From the NCBI RefSeq assembly GCF_902833085.1, contig NZ_CADFEB010000008.1, forward strand, positions 45,698-109,697: DNA of 64,000 nucleotides, given 5' to 3'. A program made the translations under genes and the position numbers. Below, piece after piece: positions 55,610-64,000 of this stretch; the first letter of the stretch is position 1; the number at the start of each line of letters is the position of its first letter. The notes under the pieces are model-generated. The model had not been told where the DNA came from and did not search any database. It saw only the letters and a program-made list of their open reading frames with translations. Origin of the DNA: Burkholderia ubonensis (GTDB lineage Bacteria > Pseudomonadota > Gammaproteobacteria > Burkholderiales > Burkholderiaceae).

Positions 55610-55797
55610 GATGTTCATCCTCCTTGAACCAAGCAGAATTGAAGACACGAAAAAGCCGCTCCAATTTGTGTGATTCGCACGATGCGGGGGAGTTTCGTCA
55701 CACGCTTTCAGTTTTGTCGGTGCACGGCGCGCAAAGCCCCGCCAGGCATGGCGCGACGGGAGGAGAATTTTTTTTCGCCCGCAAGGTCGGCGTGCAG

Positions 55798-57693
55798 TCA
55801 ACGACGCGCGGCCGATTCGGGCGAATCCGTCGCGCAGGTAAAAGTGACGGAATTTGTAAGGGATGCAGGTAAATTGCGCCGGCGATGGCCGCAGGCGCGA
55901 TCCTCGAGCGCGAGATCGATCACGACCGGATCGTGGTCCGACGAGCGGTAGGGGTCGGGCGCGTAGTAGCGCGATTGCTGCTCGCGCGTCTTGTAGCCCG
56001 GCGTGTATTGCAGCGCGACCGGTTCGTCGGCGTTGATGTGCCAGACGTGCACGGCTTTCACGCGCGCGGCGAGCGTCGATGTCGCGAGCGCGTGGTCGAG
56101 GTAGCCCGCTTCGCCGCCGAACACGTAGCTGTACGCGTCGTCGCCGTGAAAACGCGCGACGAGGTTCGCAAAGCCACGCGCTTCGAGCGCACGGATCGGA
56201 TCTTCCTTCGCGTAGCTGTTGAGGTCGCCGATCAGCAGCACGCCTTCGGCGGTCGCGCCGGTGGGATTGCCCGCAAGCCAGCCGGCGATGCGTTCGGCCG
56301 CGCGCGTGCGGGTCGCGTTCCAGCAGCCCTGGCCGTCCGCCTGATCGAGATCGGCGCCCGCCGCGTTCGGGCAGTTCTTCGACTTCAGGTGATTGACCGC
56401 AACCGTGACGGCGCGCGTGCCGCCGATGCGTGTGAAGGTCCGTGCGAGCGGCGGACGGTTCAGGTTGCCGATCGCGAGCGTCGCCGCGCGCCCGGCCGGT
56501 TCGACCGTACGGCTGTCGTAGAGCAGCGCGACCGCGATCGCGTCGCCGCCAAGGCGCGCGGCGCCCGGTTCGACCACGCGCCAGCCGTCGCCGAGCTGCG
56601 CGGCCAGGCGGCGCACCGCGCTGGCGTCGCCGTAGCCGTTGTTCGCGATCTCCATCAGGCCGATCACGTCCGCGCGCAGCGCCCGCAGCGTCGCGACGAT
56701 CTTCGCTTCCTGCCGTGCGAAATCGGCCGGCGTTTTCGCGCCGCGGTTGGCGGGCGCGTCGAAGCCGCCGCCGCGGCCGTCGCCGTTGAAGTAATTGAAC
56801 ACATTGAACGACGCGATCCGCACGTCGGCGTCCGGATGCCGCACGGGCGCGCCGGTGCGAGGATTCGCCGCGCGCTCGAATACCGGCGCGGCCGCACCCG
56901 GCACCGGCTGCAGCCGCCACGTGTCGTAGCGCCGCTCGAGCACGCCCTCGACGCCGCGCACCGTGTAGCCGGCGCGCAGCGTGTTCGCGGCGCTCAGCGC
57001 GGGCGGCGGGTAGCGCACGGTCGCGGGGTTCTGCCTGGTCGAGCCGTCGTCGAGAACGATGCGGTTGCGCGCGTTCGCGTCCGCCTGCGCGGCGGCCCGG
57101 GCCGGATCGACGAGATGCGTCGGCGCGCGCAGCCGGCCGTTGCTGAGCACGATGCTGCCGTAGCGGCCCAGTTCGTAGGTATCGCTGACCGTCAGCGTCT
57201 GCGGCAGCCGCACGAGCATGCCCGCGTGAGCCGCGAACACGGACGCGGCGTCGACCGGCAGCGTGAGCGTCGCCGGCGTGACCGTCCGCCCGCGTGCGCA
57301 GACGGCGATTCCGCCCGACAGCGTGAGTTGCGTCTGGCCGTATTTGTCCTCGATCCTGCCGGTCACGTGGACGACGTCGCCGGCCGTCGCGCGCACCTTC
57401 GGTGCATAGACGAACAGGCCTTCCGACACGCCCGGCCGGCGCAGGCGCTCCGCGTCCGCCTGCTGGACGAAGAACCCGCCGAAGCCGTCGGCGCCGCCGA
57501 AGTCAGCGGTGACGACGGCTTCGATCGACGTCGTCTGCCCGGCCAGCGGCGACGGACCGGCGCCGTTCTGAATCGCGGCGATGGGCGTCGTCGCGCCGCC
57601 GCAGCCGGCGCTGACCGGCGGCGCGGCCGCGAGCGCCGGGGCGGATGAGACGACGAAGGCGGCAAGAGCGTATGACGGCAATGAGTGATGCAT
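55798..57693 (-). CDS. ExeM/NucH-like extracellular endonuclease
   Basis: The protein has 631 aa. A signal peptide ends near residue 23 (APALAAA). An N-terminal OB-fold-like region (about 45-280) precedes an endonuclease/exonuclease/phosphatase domain that starts around 290 (DVRIASFNVFNYF) and ends with the catalytic SSDHDPVVIDL. It should be secreted and degrade DNA, consistent with roles in nutrient use or biofilm remodelling. The last 30 residues are basic. The gene is divergent from the ECF42 operon. Confidence 0.88.
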   Translation of the reverse strand: MHHSLPSYALAAFVVSSAPALAAAPPVSAGCGGATTPIAAIQNGAGPSPLAGQTTSIEAVVTADFGGADGFGGFFVQQADAERLRRPGVSEGLFVYAPKVRATAGDVVHVTGRIEDKYGQTQLTLSGGIAVCARGRTVTPATLTLPVDAASVFAAHAGMLVRLPQTLTVSDTYELGRYGSIVLSNGRLRAPTHLVDPARAAAQADANARNRIVLDDGSTRQNPATVRYPPPALSAANTLRAGYTVRGVEGVLERRYDTWRLQPVPGAAAPVFERAANPRTGAPVRHPDADVRIASFNVFNYFNGDGRGGGFDAPANRGAKTPADFARQEAKIVATLRALRADVIGLMEIANNGYGDASAVRRLAAQLGDGWRVVEPGAARLGGDAIAVALLYDSRTVEPAGRAATLAIGNLNRPPLARTFTRIGGTRAVTVAVNHLKSKNCPNAAGADLDQADGQGCWNATRTRAAERIAGWLAGNPTGATAEGVLLIGDLNSYAKEDPIRALEARGFANLVARFHGDDAYSYVFGGEAGYLDHALATSTLAARVKAVHVWHINADEPVALQYTPGYKTREQQSRYYAPDPYRSSDHDPVVIDLALEDRACGHRRRNLPASLTNSVTFTCATDSPESAARR

Positions 57694-57973
57694 GGCGCGA
57701 CTCGCTGAAGAAATCGAACAGTCAGGGCCGCATGGTGACAGGAAAATGTAAGAAAGTGGTCGGAACAGGCCGTTCGGACAGGTGTCGGGCGGCGACCGTC
57801 AGGCGGAGAATGTCGCAATGCGCTCGCGTGAAGGCGTTCGGGCGTTCGCGCCGGGCTTGTCGCATGGACCGCCGGGCGGCGCCGGCCCAGAATGGCGGGC
57901 CGTCGACGAAGCGGGCCATGCGGCGTGCCCGGCGTCCGCAGCCGCACCACCGGACTATTCAGAGGAGAATTTC

Positions 57974-58327
57974 ATGGCGTACATGCTGTTGATTGTCGAA
58001 CCGACCGGCCAGCGCGCCGGGCGCACGCTCGCGGAAGGGCAGTCGCTCTACGCGCGGATGCAGGATTTCGCCCAGGGCCTGAAGGCGCGCGGCGTGCTGC
58101 GCGCGGTCGAATCGCTCGAAACGTCGGAGCGCGGCACGCGCGTGCAGGTGCGCGACGGCGAGACGCGCCTGATCGACGGGCCGTTCGCGGAGGCGAAGGA
58201 GATGGTCGGCGGCTTCTTCCTCGTCGACGTCGATACGCACGCGGAAGCGGTCGAGATCGCGCGCCAGTGCCCCGCCGCGCAGTGGTGCACGGTCGAGGTG
58301 CGCGCGGTCGGCCCGTGTTTCCTTTGA
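57974..58327 (+). CDS. DGPF/YCII-domain protein of the ECF42 operon, first copy
   Basis: The protein has 117 aa; the DGPF motif is present as IDGPFAEAKEM near residue 73. Such proteins are small dimeric alpha/beta barrel-fold proteins that accompany ECF42 sigma factors. An AGAGGAG site precedes ATG 57974. It opens an operon of two DGPF proteins, a VOC protein and the sigma factor. Confidence 0.88.
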   Translation: MAYMLLIVEPTGQRAGRTLAEGQSLYARMQDFAQGLKARGVLRAVESLETSERGTRVQVRDGETRLIDGPFAEAKEMVGGFFLVDVDTHAEAVEIARQCPAAQWCTVEVRAVGPCFL

Positions 58328-58456
58328 CACCGAGCGGATCGCCTTGGTGTTTACCCTGATTCGTCGTGCCGCGCGTCGATCCGCCCGCGACTCGCGCGTC
58401 GTTCGGATAGGGCGCCGACGCGCGGTGCCTCCGACCATCGAAACAAGGAGCGAACG

Positions 58457-58879
58457 ATGCGATTCATGATCATGATCCGGGCGAACGCTGTCAGCGAATC
58501 CGACGCATTGCCGGACAACCGGCTGGTCGAGGCGATGACGGTCTATCACGAGGAACTGGCGAAGGCCGGCGTGCTGCTCGATGCGAACGGCCTGCGGCCG
58601 AGCGCGCGCGGCTGGCGTGTGCGTTACACCGGCGGCAAGGGCACGGTGGTCGACGGCCCGTTCGCGGAAACGAAGGAGCTGATCGCCGGCTACACGCTGA
58701 TCGAGGTGCGCTCGCGCGACGAGGCGCTCGAATGGACGCGCCGGTTCCCCGCGCCGTTCGGCGCGGAGATGGACTGCGAGATCGAGGTGCGCCAGCTGTT
58801 CGAGCTGGACGATCTCACGCCGAGCGACGCGGTCGAGCGGTTCCGCGAGCTTCAGGCCGCCCGCGGCTTCGGCCGCTGA
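58457..58879 (+). CDS. DGPF/YCII-domain protein of the ECF42 operon, second copy
   Basis: The protein has 140 aa with VVDGPFAETKELIAGY near residue 66. The start MRFMIMIRAN is typical of the family. It differs clearly from the first copy, so the two are not a recent duplication. AAGGAG precedes the start. Function is unknown but the family is tied to ECF42 sigma factors. Confidence 0.88.
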   Translation: MRFMIMIRANAVSESDALPDNRLVEAMTVYHEELAKAGVLLDANGLRPSARGWRVRYTGGKGTVVDGPFAETKELIAGYTLIEVRSRDEALEWTRRFPAPFGAEMDCEIEVRQLFELDDLTPSDAVERFRELQAARGFGR

Positions 58880-58905
58880 ACGCAACGTCACGAGGAGCGC
58901 AAGCG

Positions 58906-59322
58906 ATGCACAAGCAGATCTTCATCAACCTGCCGGTGGCCGACCTGCCGCGCGCGCAGGCATTCTATGCGGCGCTCGGCTTCGAGCCGGTGCCCGCCTA
59001 TACGAACGACAAGGGCGCCTGCATCCGGATCAGCGACGCGATCTTCGCGATGCTGCTCGTCAGGCCGTTCTTCCAGACCTTCACCGACAAGACCATCGTC
59101 GATCCGGCCACCCATGTGCAGGTGCTGCCGTGCCTGTCGTGCGAGAGCCGCGCCGAGGTCGATGCGGTCGTCGCGAAGGCGCGCGCGGCGGGCGGCACGA
59201 CGCCGCGTCCGCCGCTGGAGTATCCGGGCATGTACGGCCACGCGTTCGCCGATCCGGACGGCCACGTGTGGGAGCTGACGCATATCGCGCAGGACGCTAC
59301 CGCGCCGGGGCCGGCGTCGTGA
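58906..59322 (+). CDS. VOC-family (glyoxalase-like) protein
   Basis: The protein has 138 aa. Conserved blocks are FINLPVADLPRAQAFYAALG at the N-terminus and FADPDGHVWELTHI at the C-terminus, including the metal-site Glu. It resembles the PhnB/YwkD-type VOC proteins. Its stop overlaps the sigma-factor start by 4 bp. Confidence 0.88.
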   Translation: MHKQIFINLPVADLPRAQAFYAALGFEPVPAYTNDKGACIRISDAIFAMLLVRPFFQTFTDKTIVDPATHVQVLPCLSCESRAEVDAVVAKARAAGGTTPRPPLEYPGMYGHAFADPDGHVWELTHIAQDATAPGPAS

Positions 59323-60587
59323 CGCAGGCGGCTACGCACCGGGCGATCGAGGCCGTCTGGCGGATCGAGGCGCCGAAGATCATCGCGCGGGCCGCGCGCG
59401 TGGTGCGCGACGTGGGCGTTGCGGAGGAGCTGGCGCAGGATACGCTCGTCGCGGCGCTCGAGCACTGGCCCGTCGACGGCGTGCCCGACAACCCGGCTGC
59501 GTGGCTGATGACGGCCGTGAAGCGCCGCGCGCTCGACCGGGTTCGCCAGGAATCGCTGCACGCGGCGAAGCGCGATCAGCTGGGCCGCGAGTTCGACGCG
59601 CTCGGCGCGCACGTGGTGCCCGACATCGCGGAGGCGCTCGCCGATGCGCAGGACGACGACATCGGCGACGACCTGCTGCGGCTGATCTTCACCGCATGCC
59701 ATCCGGTGCTGTCGACCGACGCGCGCGTCGCGTTGACGCTGCGGCTGCTCGGCGGGCTGACGACGGACGAGATCGCGCGCGCGTTCCTCGCGCCGGAGCC
59801 GACGATCGCGCAGCGGATCGTGCGCGCGAAGCGCACGCTCGCGGCGGCGCACGTGCCGTTCGAGGTGCCGGCGGCCGACGCGCGGCCGGCGCGGCTCGCG
59901 TCGGTGCTCGAGGTGATCTACCTGATCTTCAACGAAGGCTACGCGGCGACCGCCGGCGACGACTGGATGCGTCCCGCGCTGTGCGACGAAGCGCTGCGGC
60001 TCGGCCGCGTGCTCGCGGGGCTCGCGCCGGACGACAGCGAGGTGTTCGGCCTCGTCGCGCTGATGGAGCTGCAGGCGTCGCGCACGCATGCGCGCACCGA
60101 CACGCAGGGCCGCCCGGTGCTGCTGCTCGAGCAGGATCGCAGCCGCTGGGATCCGCTGCTGATCCGGCGCGGCCTCGCGGCGCTCGAACGCGCGACGAAG
60201 CTCGGCGGCGTGCGCGGGCCGTATGCGCTGCAGGCGGCGCTGGCGGCTTGTCATGCCCGTGCGCGGCAGGCGTCGGAAACCGACTGGGCGCAGATCGTCG
60301 CGCTGTACGACGCGCTCGCGGAGGTCGCGCCGTCGCCCGTCGTCGAATTGAACCGCGCGGTGGCGGTGGGCATGGCGTTCGGGCCGGCCGCGGCGCTCGA
60401 GCTCGTCGACGCGCTGCGCGACGACCCGGCGCTCGCGCGCTATCACTGGCTGCCGAGCGTGCGCGGCGACCTGCTCGCGAAGCTCGGGCGCACCGACGAG
60501 GCGAAGGCCGAATTCCGCCGCGCGGCGGAATTGACCCGCAACGCGCGCGAACGCGAGTTGCTGCTCAAGCGTGCGACAGATGCGTGA
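59319..60587 (+). CDS. ECF42-type RNA polymerase sigma factor with C-terminal extension
   Basis: The protein has 422 aa from GTG 59319, overlapping the VOC gene. Residues 1-170 form sigma regions 2 and 4 (VGVAEELAQDTLVAAL, then LTTDEIARAFLAPEPTIAQR). The remaining 240 residues are a TPR-like extension (FNEGYAAT, LAALERATKLGGVRGPYALQ, VELNRAVAVGMAFGPAAALE). This extension and the neighbouring DGPF genes identify the ECF42 group, which lacks a classical anti-sigma factor. Activity is thought to depend on the extension. Confidence 0.9.
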   Translation: MTQAATHRAIEAVWRIEAPKIIARAARVVRDVGVAEELAQDTLVAALEHWPVDGVPDNPAAWLMTAVKRRALDRVRQESLHAAKRDQLGREFDALGAHVVPDIAEALADAQDDDIGDDLLRLIFTACHPVLSTDARVALTLRLLGGLTTDEIARAFLAPEPTIAQRIVRAKRTLAAAHVPFEVPAADARPARLASVLEVIYLIFNEGYAATAGDDWMRPALCDEALRLGRVLAGLAPDDSEVFGLVALMELQASRTHARTDTQGRPVLLLEQDRSRWDPLLIRRGLAALERATKLGGVRGPYALQAALAACHARARQASETDWAQIVALYDALAEVAPSPVVELNRAVAVGMAFGPAAALELVDALRDDPALARYHWLPSVRGDLLAKLGRTDEAKAEFRRAAELTRNARERELLLKRATDA

Positions 60588-60904
60588 AATGAAGCGCGCG
60601 CCGTCGCGGCGCGCCGGCGGTGGAAATGCTGACGAGCCAGAGCGGGCCGGGTGCGACGACGAGCGGCAGCTTGCCGGCCCACGCGGGGCCGGACGTGCGG
60701 CGAGTCGATGCGCACGAGTCGAGTCATCTTGATGTGATTAGCCAATATTTTGATAATTTCAATGAAATGTCCTAATCGGATGGTTAAAAAAACATGAGAC
60801 AAGTACGAATTTGATTTCAATAAAATGCTTTTGATTGAAATTGGATAATTCGATTCCGCATAATCTGCGCGTGATTGACGTATTGCGAGATTGGCGGTGT
60901 CGGG
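60588..60904. promoter_or_regulatory. AT-rich promoter region of the two-partner secretion locus with repeated ATTTCAAT motifs
   Basis: These 317 bp carry no gene. From 60727 the DNA is strongly AT-rich. It contains the palindrome ATTTCAATGAAAT (60756-60768), and ATTTCAAT (60814-60821) facing ATTGAAAT (60834-60841). The three half-site clusters suggest binding of a regulator, possibly with H-NS-like silencing. An AT-rich -10-like CATAAT lies near 60859. Confidence 0.5.
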
Positions 60905-62659
60905 GTGTTAAGGATAATTAACAAAAAAGATGACGAGCAGATCCGGCTCGCCGATGTGCGGCGCGCAACTGCATTCGCGGGTCGCGCGCTGTGCGCCGCG
61001 CATCTGCTGGCGTTTGCCGTTGCCGCGTCTGCGCAGACGCCCGGGCCCGGTGCGCCGCCGCTGAATGCGCAGCGCCACCAGGCTCAACAGCTCGACGAGA
61101 TCCGGCAGCAGATGCTCGACCGGCCGGACGTGCTGTCCGCGAAGCCGTCGGGCGAGTCCCACGCACTGCGCTTGCCGGCCGAAACACCGTGTTTCGCCAT
61201 TCACACGATCGATTGGCGCGGCGTCGACGCATTCCCGTGGCTGCGCGACGCATTCCCGCTGGAGCGCGCATGCATCGGCCGGAACGGATTGAGCCTGCTG
61301 CGCGAATGGGTCGGTCGCCGTCTCATCGAACGCGGCTACATCACGTCGCTCGTCAGCATTCCGTCGCAGGACCTGTCGACCGGACGCTTGATCATCGAGG
61401 TGCTCCCGGGCCGCATCGGCGCGATCGACGATGCGCGCGGCCGGATCGGCTGGGCGCCGATGCTGTTTCCGCGTGGCGGGCACGCGCTGCTGAACGTGCG
61501 CGATCTCGATCAGGCGCTCGAGAACGTACGCCGTCTGCCCGGTCAGGCGGCCACCGCGTTTGATCTGGTTCCGGGCGCGTCGCTTGGCGAGACCGACATC
61601 GTCGTCCGGCATCCGGACGATGCGCGCCGCGTTCGCTTCGTCGCGACGGCCGACAACGGCGGGCTCGATGCGACCGGCCGCAACCAGCTCGGCGCGATCG
61701 TCGCGATCGATTCGCCGCTGCGGCTCTACGATCAACTGATCGTCACCTACAACACCGACGCCGCGCTGCGCAACAAGTCGCTCGGCTCGCAGGCGAAGAG
61801 CGTCGCATGGAACGTGCCGATCGGCTATGCGTCGTTCTCGCTCGGCGTCAGCGAGTGGACGAACCGGCAGACGCTGGTGGCCGACCTGCCCGACGAGGCC
61901 ATGCCGCCGCTCCGCCAGCGTACCCGTCGCTATGAGGCCAGCGTCGGCTACGTGCCGTATCGCTCCGGTCACGGCAAAACCACGCTCCGCTTCAGGCTCG
62001 CGCGCCGCGAGGACCGCTCGTGGTTCGGCATGACCGAACTCGATGTGTTTCGCCATGACATCGTCAGCTACGAAGTGAGCGCAGCACATCGCGAGAAGCT
62101 CGGGCGCGGAACCGTCGACGCGAGCATCGGCATGCGCTCGAGCCTCGCCGGGCTGAGCGCCTTCTCCGGGCGCGTCAACGGGCAGCCCGCATGGGACGGC
62201 CGCTATCGCGTGTACACCGCGGCGCTCGGCGCCGACGCGCCGTTCCGGATCGGCGCACGTCCGTTCGGCTATCGCGGATTCCTTCAGCTTCAGTACGCGC
62301 CCGGCGCGCTGCCGTCGACCGAATACCTGCAGATCGGCGGCCGCTACACGGTGCGCGGTTTCGACGGCAACCAGACGCTCGCCGGCGACAGCGGCTGGTT
62401 CTGGCGCAACGAACTGGCGACGCCGTGGTTCGGCTCGCACGAAGCCTATGTCGCGCTCGACGCCGGCCTGGTCACGGGCGCGGGCTCGCGCGAAGGCGCG
62501 GGTCGGGAAGGGCGCACGCTGGTCGGCGCCGCGCTCGGCGTGCGCGGCGGCTATCGGATGCTCGGCTACGACGTCGCGCTCGGCGTGCCGCTTTGCAAGC
62601 CCGGTGCACTGAAAACCGCGCAACCCACGCTTGCCTTGTCGCTCACCAGCCGCTTCTGA
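60905..62659 (+). CDS. Two-partner secretion outer-membrane transporter (TpsB, FhaC/ShlB family)
   Basis: The protein has 584 aa if translation starts at GTG 60905; TTG 60875 is possible and neither has a clear ribosome site. A signal-like segment ends near AVAASAQ. Two POTRA domains (FAIHTIDWRGV near residue 96, then LSTGRLIIEVLPGRIG) precede a 16-stranded barrel with the conserved VRGF motif (YTVRGFDGNQTL). It exports the TpsA protein encoded next. The order transporter-then-exoprotein differs from the bcpAIOB order of Burkholderia-type contact-dependent inhibition loci. Confidence 0.88.
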   Translation: MLRIINKKDDEQIRLADVRRATAFAGRALCAAHLLAFAVAASAQTPGPGAPPLNAQRHQAQQLDEIRQQMLDRPDVLSAKPSGESHALRLPAETPCFAIHTIDWRGVDAFPWLRDAFPLERACIGRNGLSLLREWVGRRLIERGYITSLVSIPSQDLSTGRLIIEVLPGRIGAIDDARGRIGWAPMLFPRGGHALLNVRDLDQALENVRRLPGQAATAFDLVPGASLGETDIVVRHPDDARRVRFVATADNGGLDATGRNQLGAIVAIDSPLRLYDQLIVTYNTDAALRNKSLGSQAKSVAWNVPIGYASFSLGVSEWTNRQTLVADLPDEAMPPLRQRTRRYEASVGYVPYRSGHGKTTLRFRLARREDRSWFGMTELDVFRHDIVSYEVSAAHREKLGRGTVDASIGMRSSLAGLSAFSGRVNGQPAWDGRYRVYTAALGADAPFRIGARPFGYRGFLQLQYAPGALPSTEYLQIGGRYTVRGFDGNQTLAGDSGWFWRNELATPWFGSHEAYVALDAGLVTGAGSREGAGREGRTLVGAALGVRGGYRMLGYDVALGVPLCKPGALKTAQPTLALSLTSRF

Positions 62660-62810
62660 TCGTTGCAGGCGCGTTCGCGCCCGCCGTACGTCACGGAGGG
62701 AATCGCCATGTAAGCACGCTCGCTCGCCCATCGGCCGATCGACGGACCGGCCCGGTCCGGTGTGGCCTGTGCCACGCCCGTCCTTTCATCTTCAGGAAAC
62801 CGAGAAGACC

Positions 62811-64000
62811 ATGAAACATCAACAACAACACCCTCGCCAGCGCGCGGCGACGCCATTCGCGCGTACCGCGCTTGCCGCGGCGCTGACGCTCGCGATGCCG
62901 ATTCTCGCGGCGCAGCCCGCGTACGCGCAACCGGGGCTCGTCGTGGATCCGGGCGCGGCCAACCGCCCAGGCCTCGGCACCGCGCCGAACGGCACGCCGA
63001 TCGTCGACATCAACGCACCGGATGCCGCCGGCATTTCGACCAACCGCTTCACCGACTACAACGTTGGCCAGAATAACCTCGTGCTGAACAACAGCGTGAC
63101 CCGCACGAACACGCAACTGGCGGGCAGCATCGACGGCAACGCGCGGCTCGGCGGCCGGGCGGCGCAGGTGATCCTGAACCAGGTGGTGGGCGGTAACGCA
63201 TCGGTGCTCGCGGGCACGACGGAAGTCGCGGGGCAGCAGGCGCGCGTGATCGTCGCGAACCCGAACGGGATCAGCGTGAACGGCGCGAGCTTCATCAATG
63301 CGAGCCGCGTGTCGCTCGTCGCGGGCACGACGGAATTCGACGAGGAGGGCCACGTCGCGCGGTTCCGGACCGAGGATGGCCGCATCACGATCGACGGCGC
63401 CGGGCTCGACGCACGCAATATGGATCAGCTCGATCTCGTGTCGCGCAGCCTGAAGGTGAACGCCGCGTTGCACGCGAAGAAACTGGTCGCGGTCGCACAG
63501 CAGGGGACGGCGGCGATCGAGGATCCGCAGGCGATGTCGTTCGATGCGTCGACGAGCGGAGAATTGCCGCGCGTCGCGATCGACGTGTCGCGACTCGGCA
63601 GCGTGCATGGCGAGGAATCGATCGTCATGCGTGGCACGTCGGCCGGCGTCGGCATCAATATCTCGGGGAAGGTCGAGGCGGTAACGGGCTCGATCACGTT
63701 GTTGTCGGACGGCAAGGTCCGGCTCTCGAACGGCGGGTCGCTGGGCGCGAAGAAGCTGTCGGTTCCGTCCGGCCTGCAGATTGGCGGGAACTGGACGGAC
63801 GATGACGAGGTGGCAAAGCCGCCGGTCGATCCGGAGCCGCCGGTTGCGGAAACGAAGCCGCCGGTCGATCCGGAGCCGCCGGTTGCGGAAACGAAGCCGC
63901 CGGTCGATCCGGAACCGCCGGTCGCGGAAACGAAGCCGCCGGTCGATCCGGAACCGCCGGTCGCGGAAACGAAGCCGCCGGTCGATCCGGAACCGCCGGT
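62811..64000 (+). CDS. Two-partner secretion exoprotein (TpsA), N-terminal part
   Basis: The frame is open from ATG 62811 to the window edge (396 codons). A long signal peptide ends near residue 39 (AQPAYA). The TPS secretion domain follows with the hallmark NPNGI at 150-154 and NVGQNNLVLNN before it. From residue 336 a 13-residue repeat KPPVDPEPPVAET begins. The protein is cut by the window, so its C-terminal activity (adhesin, haemolysin or toxin) cannot be seen. No ribosome site closer than GAGAAGA was found. Confidence 0.9.
   Translation, partial: MKHQQQHPRQRAATPFARTALAAALTLAMPILAAQPAYAQPGLVVDPGAANRPGLGTAPNGTPIVDINAPDAAGISTNRFTDYNVGQNNLVLNNSVTRTNTQLAGSIDGNARLGGRAAQVILNQVVGGNASVLAGTTEVAGQQARVIVANPNGISVNGASFINASRVSLVAGTTEFDEEGHVARFRTEDGRITIDGAGLDARNMDQLDLVSRSLKVNAALHAKKLVAVAQQGTAAIEDPQAMSFDASTSGELPRVAIDVSRLGSVHGEESIVMRGTSAGVGINISGKVEAVTGSITLLSDGKVRLSNGGSLGAKKLSVPSGLQIGGNWTDDDEVAKPPVDPEPPVAETKPPVDPEPPVAETKPPVDPEPPVAETKPPVDPEPPVAETKPPVDPEPP
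63816..64000 (+). repeat. 39-bp tandem repeat in the TpsA gene
   Basis: Four full copies of a 39-bp unit and a partial fifth reach the window end, encoding KPPVDPEPPVAET repeats. Units differ only by silent changes (gag/gaa, gtt/gtc), with the later copies identical, which suggests recent expansion. Confidence 0.95.

Noticed and set aside
60905..64000. Burkholderia-type contact-dependent inhibition locus (bcpAIOB)
   Set aside because: The transporter gene precedes the exoprotein, and no immunity gene or toxin domain is visible, so only a general two-partner secretion call is supported.

Overview
This window is high-GC (about two thirds G+C by eye) proteobacterial DNA that looks like a Burkholderia replicon, most likely from the Burkholderia cepacia complex. 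The main reasons are the anthranilate dioxygenase cluster in the order andAc-andAd-andAb-andAa with a divergent andR, a Wsp chemosensory cluster headed by a receiver/kinase hybrid (wspHRR type) instead of a GGDEF protein, a BPSL1445-type SYLF lipoprotein, and the general codon use. No rRNA, tRNA, CRISPR array or complete insertion sequence was found.

Layout. 1-15.9 kb: one end of a type VI secretion (T6SS) locus. It holds three tandem DUF3304-type lipoproteins (probable immunity proteins), a Tle1-like DUF2235 effector whose nucleophile-elbow Ser is replaced by Asp, a PAAR tip protein, an unknown membrane protein, then TssM, TssA, TssF, TssG, TssJ and a final unknown membrane protein. TssB, TssC, TssE, TssH, TssK, TssL and VgrG are not in the window. 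16.1-24.1 kb: an aromatic catabolic island. catB-catA-catC with divergent catR, then andR and andAcAdAbAa, together convert anthranilate to catechol and on to muconolactone. 24.2-31.5 kb: a DUF445 membrane protein, a HI1419/HI1420-type toxin-antitoxin pair with a dead toxin and intact antitoxin, a catabolic-type acetolactate synthase with an aldehyde dehydrogenase, and an NhaP-type Na+/H+ antiporter.

31.8-41.0 kb: the Wsp surface-sensing cluster (wspHRR-A-B-C-D-E-F), with mostly overlapping genes. It is interrupted between wspC and wspD by an unexplained, highly foldable element of about 180 bp. wspE carries nine tandem 12-bp repeats. 41.0-45.8 kb: a fluoride riboswitch in front of a CLC-F type fluoride exporter, an ABC exporter preceded by a candidate leader peptide, and a Dyp peroxidase. 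45.8-55.6 kb: an OsmC-like protein, LysR and GlxA/AraC-type regulators flanking a long gene-free stretch with a candidate small RNA, an NRAMP transporter (mntH), an SDR plus MDR oxidoreductase pair, a small secreted protein, an AI-2E family permease, the SYLF lipoprotein and a DUF883 protein.

55.8-64 kb: an ExeM/NucH-like extracellular endonuclease, an ECF42-type sigma factor operon with two DGPF/YCII proteins and a VOC protein, and the start of a two-partner secretion locus (TpsB, then a TpsA exoprotein that runs off the window inside a Pro-rich tandem repeat).

No single wholly new system was identified. The least explained items are the structured element inside the wsp operon and its sequence link to the acetolactate synthase leader, the Ser-to-Asp Tle1-like protein with its tandem lipoproteins, the candidate leader peptide before the ABC exporter, and the candidate sRNA near 47.4 kb.
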